In this document: positions 41,901-53,900 of the stretch, one piece after another | Position numbering within the stretch: position 1 is the stretch's first letter | Layout: every line of letters starts with the position of its first letter | Assembly (NCBI GenBank): GCA_964017235.1 | Contig: OZ024927.1 | Coordinates: 24,075,160-24,139,159, forward strand | Reading direction: 5' to 3' | Origin: Sabellastarte sp. h YS-2021 | Lineage: Eukaryota > Annelida > Polychaeta > Sabellida > Sabellidae | DNA length: 64,000 bases | Translations under genes and position numbers: made by a program | Notes under the pieces: model-generated | The model's database searches: none | Seen by the model: only the letters and a program-made list of their open reading frames with translations | What the model was told of the DNA's origin: nothing

Positions 41901-44900
41901 CATTGAGGCAACCCTGATGGCTCTTATGAGTATGTTTCGAGGATTGCAGTAGGCCAAGATGCGCCAAACCAGGAGACACCTGTCCCAAGAGTGTGTTCCT
42001 CTTGTTTGCTCAGATAATTGACTACAGTAGCATTGTGTTGCTATCAGAACCCTTTTGTCTAGAATTTGTTTTGAAAGCTCTTTTAAGGCCAGAAACACTG
42101 CCTTTAACTCAAGGACATTGAAATGAAGCAATTTTCTTGATCTGTCCAATTGCCACTGACTGTCATGTTTTCTAAATGAGCTCGCCAACCTTGATTTGAT
42201 GCATTTGTGAAAATAAGGGTATTGTGTTCCTGTGGATGAAAAGGATAACCCATTTTTTAGATTTTTTGGATCTTTCCACCACTGAAGATGACTTTTCAGA
42301 AAGCTTGAAACTGGAATCTTCAGGTCTAGTGACTGGGGATACTGCCAGTTTGTTTTTAGGTACCACTGGAAAGGGCGCATACGTAACCGACCCATTGGTA
42401 TTGTCTTTTCTAGGGATGCTAGTACACCTATCAGGGACATAAGCAACCTTGGGGTTGTTTGTGATGTGATCTCCATGTCCTGAACAGATTTTTCTAGAAT
42501 TTTCAACTTATTTTCGGTTGGAAAGACTTTTCCCTGTATCAAGTCAAAATTTAACCCAGAAAGTCGATTTTTTGTGTAGGTTCGATCTCTGATTTTTCGA
42601 AATTTATCACAAAGCCGAGTTCTTGAATCTCATGGATGAGTTCTTTTGTGTGGAGCTGACACTGGTGTCTGGTATTTGCTCTTAACAACCAGTCGTCCAG
42701 GTATTGGTGAACTCGAATTCCGCGAGACTGAAGAACGAGCCTATTTTACAATCCGCATGAACTATAGCGGTGCAGTCACCAACCGCAATGGCAGTGCTTT
42801 GAACTGATACGTTTGCTTGTCTACATGGAATCATAGCCAATGTTGAGAATCTGGGTGTATGGGCACGTGAAAGAATGCATCTTTCAGGTCTATCGAAACT
42901 AGCCATTCTCCTTTTATGACCGAGTTTCCAAATATCACTGCTGTCCCCATTTTAAAATTTGGAACTAGCAGGCATTTGTCCAGGACACTGAGATCTATCA
43001 CAGGGCGCCATTTATTGCCGGGTTCTGGTACAAGAAATAATCTGCTGTAAAACCTGGAGTTGTGCAATCCTTGAAGTAGTAAATTGTGCTTTTTTGAAAC
43101 ATTTGCGACACTCTTAGGTAGCCATGTTTTTCCTGTCTGTAACCGCTTTAAATCATGGGATGTACAGACATGGGTGGATTCGACTGGAATATTATTCGAT
43201 AAACCTTCTCAAGATTTGCACAACCCTTGTATTTGGTACGGAGATCTGTTGAAACTGGTCAATAACCTTTTGTGACCGAGTTCCTTTATAAAATTTGTCC
43301 AAAGATATTGTGGGATTAATGCAAAGAAAAGGAATGGTCATCCATCCACGGACTAACCTTGCCCAATGCTGTTTAACTTCCTTGAATAGAGAAGAACTCC
43401 TGGTGCAGCCTATCCGTACTGTACACTTACAAAGCACATAGCACATCAACGATCTATGTCTTGATAAACAAACAATATTTTCATCCATAAGAAGCACCAT
43501 TGTGTCATATATGATAGAAGTAACAATTTTACTGAGAAAATCCAGCGACTTGTAGTCATTTACAGATTAAATTGTGTGTAAATGAACATAGTAAATGTAA
43601 CACAATATTATCAGCAACATGGCGGATTGTTTTCCTGTCTGTAGCACCTGCAGTAGAGCTACATGAAAGGGGAGTTTCGATTGGAGGGCTACATAGTACC
43701 CATTCAAAAACTGCACAACTCTGAGATGGCAATAATATTTCCACTTAAACCAGCAATTTATAGTTATTTCTTCTACTACACCAGACTCCCCTATTTCATT
43801 GAGAATATTGGTGGGAAAGCATATGTATTATCTTCTCTATAATGAAGTAATAAATGGTCCATCAGCCAGTTGTAGAATAAAGACAAGGCAATGGAGGAAA
43901 TTAACCATCCTGATGCCTGGTTTGTAGGTTGAAAGCAACGTTGATAAACTTCTGAAGCAGACCTTGTAGGACTGACTGTTTTTCAGGCTACAGGAAATCA
44001 GCTAACTGCTGGTATGGTAGAGTACTATTGAATGGTTACTGCTGCATTCATTCATAAAAATCCACCAGGACTTCATGAGAGGGATTTGCTATTGGATGAT
44101 CTGAAGTATATTTTTGGATTCGAGATGAAGGGTCATCTTCTGTGTGTCTACCAAGTAGACAGGCTACTAGCTTTCTGGAGGTTTAATTAATAACCCCAGA
44201 AACGAGTTTTAATCTGCCCAGCTATCAAAATCTCAACATCATCTGGTGTTGCAAAAGCAAACTCTAGTAGATCTTCTACTGCTAGCTGTTTTTCAGTCGC
44301 AGGAGACCTCTTAACGCATCTTCAGGAAAAAGTGGCTAGTTGAAAGACTTCTGATGAACATCCCTCATAAATGAAGAGGTAGGCAGCTTGAACCCAAAAA
44401 ACTGAAGAATCTCCTGTAACAGATCCTCTACCAAAAGCTGTTATACAGCCAAGGGAGATCTAAGAATGCTGTCATGGATTACTCAACCTTCAGCATGAAA
44501 TATTGTACTTCAGATCTGTAGAATAGGAAGTTTAAAACTCCTTTCTTCTTAGCACGAACTCTATGAATTCTAAAAGAACGCATCTGCCGTCTTGGAAACG
44601 GGCAGAGTAGAAAAAGCTTCATGTGTTGCCTCCTCGACGACCAAAAATTGAATGAGGATCTCTCGACAAAGTCCAACCGACAATGTGTTGTGCGCATGCG
44701 CACCTATCACTAACTACGGGGTTCACCTCTCGAACAAGAATAATTTTTAAATATTCTTGTTGGTTGCCGCGTTTTGCCTCCACAAAACCAAGTAAGCATT
44801 TGTGAGGATAAGGTAAGGCTATTTTACGCAATAAAAGTGCACTATTTTCTCTACAAAACCTACTTGTCATACACATAAAATAATTATACATATTGTGCCC

Positions 44901-47900
44901 CCCAAAATTAATGAAATCAAACATCAGATTTTCTTACATGGACTACTGTCACTAAAATCTTCATCCTTGAGGCCAAAGATGTTGCGTATCTGTCGCATGC
45001 AGGAGGCTTCCAGGTACAGCAAAAACACTGGGTACTGCAGCAGATTCATGTTGGCACGGCAACGCAGGATCGCCCGTGCATTCAGCAACACGGGTGCATA
45101 GGTGTAGTCTACAGGGTCAAAAGTTAATAACAATGATTAATGTTTATGTGAACCAGAAATTGCATCTGATAGAAACCCTGCGCAGGAAAATTCTTTCAAT
45201 TGATCTACTGATGATCCAAGGAATTGTATTCTACAGAATAGGGATTGTGTCAAAAATGTGTAGATTTGGAGGCTGCCCATGAAAATTCATTTGGATTCTG
45301 GTATTCAGAAATATGATGCATTTTAGTACATATGGTACACATAGGCAACTGACAGGGAGTGAAATGGTAGATTTCTCCCACTGAATCACTTATACAAGTC
45401 CCCAAGTGAACAAAAGTCAAAAGCTCCACAAAAGCACCTAAAAAACATTTTATCTCTTACTTTTGTCCCAGGATACAATTATCTATATTTGATACCTGAG
45501 CCCAAAATCTACATACACTCATGTACTTTTATCTTATCTAATTGAATTTCTGCGAAAAAGCAATAAAAAAACATAGAAATGTATTTCCATGGAAGAAAGA
45601 CAGCAGAATTCTACTAAAATTGTTCATCTGCTACGACTGTGTAAAACCTTTAATATTTGTGTGTGGAGATACAGCAAACTGCAAAATATTTCCAACATTT
45701 AAATACCCGGTTTTATTTTATCCCTGGGTTTCTGACACACACACACACAACACAGCATTGTTTATATGTTTGGCAATATACTTCAGCTACCTTGCTCAAA
45801 CATTTTGCTGCCATTTTAAACTCAAAAGCAATTAATGATGGAAGAGAGGCATCATCGGGTAACCATATCTATACAAAGTATGGAAGATTTGCTTCAAATA
45901 GCCATGGAATACCTTTTTTATCTTCCAAGAAAACGCTTGTGCAAAACAAATTGCTTTCACTTTTTGGAATTTCACCAGAGCTGATGACGGTGACAGCACC
46001 GTATACTAGTGCTGGGAGATCACCATGATTTTACCTGTCGATGTTTGTATCGGACATTTGTGACCAAACTTCGAACATTTCCGATTATGGAGTCGAAAGT
46101 GTAAACCAGACAGAAAAATCAAATATTAAATGATAACAAGTAAAATACACACAAATTACCACAAATATGACCAAAATATAATCTAAAAGCCATTTACAGA
46201 CGTCTCCCTCACTAACAGACCATGCTTGATGTATCCTCACTTGTGATTGGCTGCTTTTATGATTATCTTGACAACAGTTGGAAAACCCCATGGTGTTTCT
46301 ATTTATGTTATTTTTATTGCATTCACAGGTAGTTTTGTGATTTTTAACTAATGAATATTTCATGATTATTACATTTTTTATTTTTGCACTTAAATTTTAC
46401 CGATCACTGATTGGCAATGAGCCAACGAGCGATAATACCAAAGTTTGCAAACATCGTCCCAGCATTACCGTACACTATGTCAGACTATATCGAAATGAAA
46501 AGTGTTATCTATTATATCTCTCATTTCTCTTTCTTGTGGTAATTGTTGAAATGCTTTCCACCTTGGCTAAACAAATGAAATAGGATAATCAAGGTATGCA
46601 CTTACTGAGAAAATAACCCTAGAAATAATGACATCTGATTAGAGCTGGTATTGTTTACTGATACTGATATATTTATCAATTCATGCTAAGTATGCTGATG
46701 TCTTTATTATCCACCACGTGACGTATTTGCCCTAAATACGGGGAAATACAGACCGGGATGTATTTTTTTGTATACACCGGCGCCCCGGTACTATGGATAT
46801 TGAGTGTGATTAACTTCCGGTTTTTCAACAATATCTCGGAAAGTATGTAACTTTAAAATATGTATAATATATCATTAGAAAGGTGTTATTCTAGCGCTTC
46901 TGCTCATGTATGTTGCATAAATATCCATGCAGAAATGACTGAGATATTGCAAGGTAAAGATTGAAGTTTTATATTCAGTGTTGCTCATTCTTTTTGACAG
47001 TCTGTTTCACGTTTTCTCATTAATTATTCATATTATTTGACCCATAAATCGCACAAAATGGTGGATAATAAAAGTAAAACATCCCTCATCAGACATATAC
47101 AGAAAAAATATATCACTCATGAAGATTAACAATATAATACTCGTGCTTCGCACTCGTATAATATTGTTATCTTCATTCGTGATATATTTTTTCTGTATAT
47201 GTCATTCGGGACGTTTTCCTATTATACTTTAGGGTAGAATCACAATATGAGAACATAGTACTTGATGGATGCAACTCTGTTGTTTTCCATTGAAATAAAG
47301 CATAAAGTTTGAAGTCAAAATAAGTTTTTACATCACTTTTGCTATCACTAAACAGGAACTGCCATTTTTATATTTGTAATTTGGGAAACTACTATAATAT
47401 GTAAAACAGTAAAAGAGTTTAGAACACTTCTGCAAGAAATCTATCATGGCCCGATATTTCAATATCAATCAAACCAGAAGACAACAAAATATACTGATAT
47501 TGATATAGTTATATTTAGTTATATATAGTTTGATACCGGCCTTCTATTGTAATATTAAGAACAATTCATATGTACATCATGATAGGCCAACAGAATACAC
47601 TGCTTGAACCAACTTGTATGTTATTACTTGCCTTTGAGAGTAAAGAGTATTCCATCATCTTTAAAAGACACTGCAGTCAGTGGTTTAAACTTCTGGGCTC
47701 CTATTCTGATCTGTTGTGCAGGGATGCTGACACAGTTTGGCTCAACACTCAGTTTGATCGGGTTATTAGGACCTGGTAAGTGATTGGCTGTCGGGGGTGC
47801 AACCTGATTCGGCGGTCCAATGGTATTGTCCACAGGTCTCTGAACACTAGAAAGGGGGTATTGTGGTGGTGCGGGCGGCTGTAAATTATACGAGGGTAGT

Positions 47901-50900
47901 GTCACTCTTGAAGAGGCAGCAGTTGCTGCCGAGGGTAGAGAGGAGGTCTGAAAAGGCTGAGTTGGATTGTTAGAGTGAATCGCTGTGGGAACTGGGGGCC
48001 CACCAGAGCCAGATGGTAAGAGGTTCATCCCACCACCACTTGACACAAGATTCTGTGGCAGAGAGGGTCGTACCCCACCACCCAAGAGGGGTGTTCCCAA
48101 AGAACCTACAGAGACAGATATGCTTCCAGTTCCGGCGTTATTACTATTACTACCACTACTTAGGGTGGACGAGGAAGATAATGAGCCTGCACCACCTCCA
48201 GCTGTGATTGTTGACGGGGCAGTGGTGGTTTTCTTATGGGTAAGGAGGTTTGTAAATAAGGCCTGTGGCCTCACGTCTTCAGTTGCGTTTTTGTTCTTGT
48301 ACAGAGCCTGGGGCACGGGCACGGCTGGAGCTGCAGAATTGTTGCTGGAGTCCGGGGATGCCGCATTACTCCTCGGGCTGTTGCCGTTGACAATGTCCCC
48401 GTTGGATATGTTGTCAGGGGCGTCTGCCTCCGTGCGAGCACGTTTGGGTTCAGCGCTGTAACAACTGGCAGAGTTTTCAGCACTAAGAGTGTTCCCGCAC
48501 CGGTCACATATATGCAAGTCAGCAGAAAGGCGGCCACAGCTTGTGCACACAGCGTATGTGTCTGAGTTCTGAAATACACAGGATGTAGTTGAGATAAAGG
48601 GCTTAATAGTTCACAATATTCTTTTTTTACTGCAATGATATATACTACTTAATCAATTTCAGGAACTGACGGGAAATGAAATTTTTAATCTGGCTCAGTG
48701 TTTTTTGAAATCATATCTATTACCTAGTGGTCCTAATACATTATAATAAAATAGCATTAGAGATGCCCGTACCCCACAGCCTAGGGAAATATTTGTAACA
48801 CCATGAGATATGGAAATACTGTATCAGTACAAAGTTCAGGATACTTTCAGAGCACTGTCAGTTAAATAAAGGTCCAAACAATGTTTAAATGGAGAAAATA
48901 ATGTCTAAAAGAAAGATAATGCAGGTAAAGATGAAGTATTAAAACAAGATAATTCAATAACAAGATGACAGCATTAATCAGTAAACTAAAATTACAACAC
49001 TCTTTATCTAAATGTGCATGGCCGAATTATGGTTTAGATGTTTTGAATATTACCATGCATACAGAAGTGGTAATACATTCAATGAATGCTTATTTGTGGT
49101 GTTGGAGCAAAATCTGTGGCTCACTTGATGAAATTCCATCTCTTACAATGGGAAGTTATAAAAGTAAAATTCTTAATAAATTCTAATATGACTTTAACAG
49201 TGCTTAATCTGCATCTAAAGACAGACCCAAAGATACAGTTTCCGAGATATAGCCCGGACAAGATTTTCAAACTCAAGGTCGCTACAGCAAGGTCAAAGGT
49301 CAAATCAAGGTCAGACCATGACGTTGCACACCTACACCCCCTAACCAATGTCCCTATCAAGTATCAACTTCCTACACCTTATGGTTTCTGAGATACAGCC
49401 CGCCTGCCCATCCGGACACCATGGGTGAAAACAATACCCCGACAACCCTTAAGGGCTGTGGGTTAAAAACTGTCAATAGGGTTGGTAAAACAGAGTAAAT
49501 CATTCAACGTCCAACACTGAGGGCAAGTGGCAGTACAATTACAGGATTTCTACTTTTTCATCCACACAGAAATATGTAGACAGTTCAATGATGCATTGAA
49601 AGTTTTCTTTTTTTTACTGGCTGAAAAAAGTTTAAGAAAATTTCCAGACTTTGCAATGCCAGCTGAAACCGTGACAATGCTTCATTTACCCATATTTACG
49701 AGATCCTCTACAATTAAATTTTATCATTGTAGTTTCATCTCCAAGTAGGCACTCTTTTTTAAGTACACAACTACACTCGTATTGACTCTTTATTTTTCCG
49801 ACTTTTGAGATATAATGTGTAATTACTAGTAATACATAATTACACCCTACTTCTCTCTCAATCACTGATACCCCACTATCAAGCTGATACCAATCACAAC
49901 CCTACTCTGCAAGATAACTTTCAGAACTGCTCCTTATTTATGAACAATTTTCATTGATATGTATATTCAATCTTTATATGCCCTAATTTTTTTGTTGTGT
50001 GTTTATATATACACATAACATATTTTAGCAACTAATTACAAGATATTTCAAGAAGACTAGCTCCATAACGTGACTCAAGTGAAATCTCACTCTTATCACC
50101 CAATATCAGGGGACATGTAGCAAGTTATGTCACAGCCCTATAACCAATTACAACTAGAGGATCGCTCGCAAAAAAAAAGATAATGTTTTTGCATAGCAAA
50201 AACAAAACGTCCCGAAAAGGATATAAAGGTGAGTGCTAAAGTATTAAGAAAATGCTTCGTTTCTAGCCTTATACTGTTGTGGCAACCAAAGTCAGCGCAG
50301 TCTGCTCTATCTAGCACGGTTTTCAAGATATAAGCATTTTTGTGTTTTGCAAAAAATAAAAAAATTAAAAATGTCCGCTATATTTGGCGAGACAAAAATA
50401 TTTTGAAAATTGGCATGGCTACTCTGCAGAGATACCCAGCAGGTCCAAAATTTTGTTGAGTTCGCTCCATATAGCACAGTTTTCGAGATATAAGCATTTT
50501 TGTGTTTTGCAAAAACTTTGAAAATTCAAAATGGCCACCATTTTTGGGGAGACAAATATTTTTGTCAAGACCACTGCCGCGGTGTGTATCTCCCGCCGAG
50601 CATTAAAGCAGAAGAAAAAGCTTTTCCGAGAAATTCAGAAGTTTTCATTTTCGTGTGTGAAAGCTCTTCCAAAAGTAGGTGAATGAGTTATTTGAGAAAA
50701 ATTGGCTATCTGCAATACTTTTAGAGATAATTCGCATTTACTCATTTTGAGTAGGTGAGTAATTAGCTATGGGTCTGAAACTTCACTATGTGAAAGCTCT
50801 CCCACAAGTAGATGAATGAGTATTTGATAAAAATTGGGTATCCGCAATACTTTTACAGATAATTAGCATTTACTCATTTTGAGTAGGTGAATAAATAGCT

Positions 50901-53900
50901 ATGGGTCTGAAACTTCACAGAGTGAAAGCTCTCCCAAAAGTAGGTGAATGAGTTATTTGAGAAAATTGGCTATCTGCAATACTTTTAGAGATAATTCGCA
51001 TTTACTCATTTTGAGTAGGTGAGTAATTAGCTATGGGCCTGAAACTTCACCAAGTGAAAGCTCTCCCAAAAGTAGGTGAATGAGTTATTTGAGAAAAATT
51101 GGCTTTCTGCAATACTTTTAGAGATAATTCGCATTTACTCATTTTGAGTAGGTGAGTAATTAGCTATGGGTCTGAAACTTCACCAAGTGAAAGCTCTCCC
51201 AAAAGTAGGTGAATGATTAATTTGAGAAAAATTGGCTATCTGCAATACTTTTAGAGATAATTCGCATTTACTCATTTTGAGTAGGTGAGTAATTAGCTAT
51301 GGGTCTGAAACTTCACCAAGTGAAAGCTCTCCCAAAAGTAGGTGACTGAGTTATTTGAGAAAAATTGGCTATCTGCAATACTTTTAGAGATAATTCGCAT
51401 TTACTCATTTTGAGTAGGTGAGTAATTAGCTATGGGTCTGAAACTTCACCAAGTGAAAGCTCTCCCAAAAGTAGGTGAATGATTAATTTGAGAAAAATTG
51501 GCTATCTGCAATACTTTTAGAGATAATTCGCATTTACTCATTTTGAGTAGGTGAGTAATTAGCTATGGGCCTGAAACTTCACAGAGTGAAAGCTCTCCCA
51601 AAAGTAGGTGAATGAGTTATTTGAGAAAAATTGGCTTTCTGCAATACTTTTAGAGATAATTCGCATTTACTCATTTTGAGTAGGTGAGTAATTAGCTATG
51701 GGTCTGAAACTTCACCAAGTGAAAGCTCTCCCAAAAGTAGGTGAATGATTAATTTGAGAAAAATTGGCTATCTGCAATACTTTTAGAGATAATTCGCATT
51801 TACTCATTTTGAGTAGGTGAGTAATTAGCTATGGGTCTGAAACTTCACCAAGTGAAAGCTCTCCCAAAAGTAGGTGACTGAGTTATTTGAGAAAAATTGG
51901 CTATCTGCAATACTTTTAGAGATAATTCGCATTTACTCATTTTGAGTAGGTGAGTAATTAGCTATGGGTCTGAAACTTCACCAAGTGAAAGCTCTCCCAA
52001 AAGTAGGTGAATGATTAATTTGAGAAAAATTGGCTATCTGCAATACTTTTAGAGATAATTCGCATTTACTCATTTTGAGTAGGTGAGTAATTAGCTATGG
52101 GTCTGAAACTTCACCAAGTGAAAGCTCTCCCAAAAGTAGGTGAATGAGTGATTTGAGAAAAATTGGCTATCTGCAATACTTTCACAGATAATTCGCATTT
52201 ACTCATTTTGAGTGGGTGAGTAATTAGCTATGGGTCTGAAACTTCACCAAGTGAAAGCTCTCAGAAAAGTAGGTGAATGAGTTATTTGAGAAAAATTGGC
52301 TATCTGCAATACTTTTAGAGATAATTCGCATTTACTCATTTTGAGTGGGGGAGTAATTAGCTATAGGTCTGAAACTTCACCAAGTGAAAGCTCTCAGAAA
52401 AGTAGGTGAATGAGTTCTTTGAGAAAAATTGGCTATCTGCAATACTTTTAGAGATAATTCGCATTTACTCATTTTGAGTGGGTGAGTAATTAGCTATGGG
52501 TCTGAAACTTCACCAAGTGAAAGCTCTGCCAAAAGTAGGTGAATGAGTTATTTGAGAAAAATTGGCTATCTGCAATACTTTTAGAGATAATTCGCATTTA
52601 CTCATTTTGAGTAGGTGAGTAATTAGCTATGGGTCTGAAACTTCACAGAGTGAAAGCTCTCCCAAAAGTAGGTGAATGAGTTATTTGAGAAAAATTGGCT
52701 ATCTGCAATACTTTTAGAGATAATTCGCATTTACTCATTTTGAGTAGGTGAGTAATTAGCTATGGGTCTGACACTTCACCAAGTGAAAGCTCTCCCAAAA
52801 GTAGGTGAATGATTAATTTGAGAAAAATTGGCTATCTGCAATACTTTTAGAGATAATTCGCATTTACTCATTTTGAGTAGGTGAGTAATTAGCTATGGGT
52901 CTGAAACTTCACAGAGTGAAAGCTCTCCCAAAAGTAGGTGAATGAGTTATTTGAGAAAAATTGGCTATCTGCAATACTTTTAGAGATAATTCGCATTTAC
53001 TCATTTTGAGTAGGTGAGTAATTAGCTATGGGTCTGAAACTTCACAGAGTGAAAGCTCTCCCAAAAGTAGGTGAATGAGTTATTTGAGAAAAATTGGCCA
53101 TCTGCAATACTTTTAGAGATAATTAGCATTTACTCATTTTGAGTAGGTGAGTAATTAGCTATGGGTCTGAAACTTCACAGAGTGAAAGCTCTCCCAAAAG
53201 TAGATGAATGAGTTATTTGAGAAAAATTGGCCATCTGCAATACTTTTAGAGATAATTTGCATTTACTCATTTTGAGTAGGTGAGTAATTAGCTATGGGTC
53301 TGAAACTTCACCAAGTGAAAGCTCTCCCAAAAGTAGGTGAATGATTTATTTGAGAAAAATTGGCTATCTGCAATACTTTTAGAGATAATTCGCATTTACT
53401 CATTTTGAGTAGGTGAGTAATTAGCTATGGGTCTGAAACTTCACAGAGTGAAAGCTCTCCCAAAAGTAGGTGAATGAGTTATTTGAGAAAAATTGGCTAT
53501 CTGCAATACTTTTAGAGATAATTCGCATTTACTCATTTTGAGTAGGTGAGTAATTAGCTATGGGTCTGAAACTTCACAGAGTGAAAGCTCTCCCAAAAGT
53601 AGGTGAATGAGTTATTTGAGAAAAATTGGCTATCTGCAATACTTTTAGAGATAATTAGCATTTACTCATTTTGAGTAGGTGAGTAATTAGCTATGGGTCT
53701 GAAACTTCACAGAGTGAAAGCTCTCCCAAAAGTAGATGAATGAGTTATTTGAGAAAAATTGGCCATCTGCAATACTTTTAGAGATAATTTGCATTTACTC
53801 ATTTTGAGTAGGTGAGTAATTAGCTATGGGTCTGAAACTTCACCAAGTGAAAGCTCTCCCAAAAGTAGGTGAATGATTTATTTGAGAAAAATTGGCTATC

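Larger units (their letters stand above)
38260..44836 (-). mobile_element. DIRS-like tyrosine-recombinase retrotransposon, copy B (broken, carries an insertion)
   Basis: Same layout as copy A but a different sequence family: inverted terminal repeats of about 179 bp, an internal complementary region beside the left (3') one, and minus-strand remains of reverse transcriptase (about 43070-42540), RNase H (about 42540-41590) and recombinase (about 41300-40380). The left terminal repeat is split by element H5. It is a fossil broken in many places, lying in intron 3 in the gene's orientation and ending 102 bases from exon 3. Confidence 0.8.

Noticed and set aside
47985-48461. 158-codon plus-strand frame
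   Set aside because: Antisense of the Ser/Pro/Gly-rich exon 2 of the SP-RING gene; low-complexity GC-richer DNA keeps the opposite frame open.
27797-48568. SUMO protease (SENP) gene
   Set aside because: Only the pre-protease-like segments are recognisable; no C48 catalytic His-Asp-Cys domain is found in the window.
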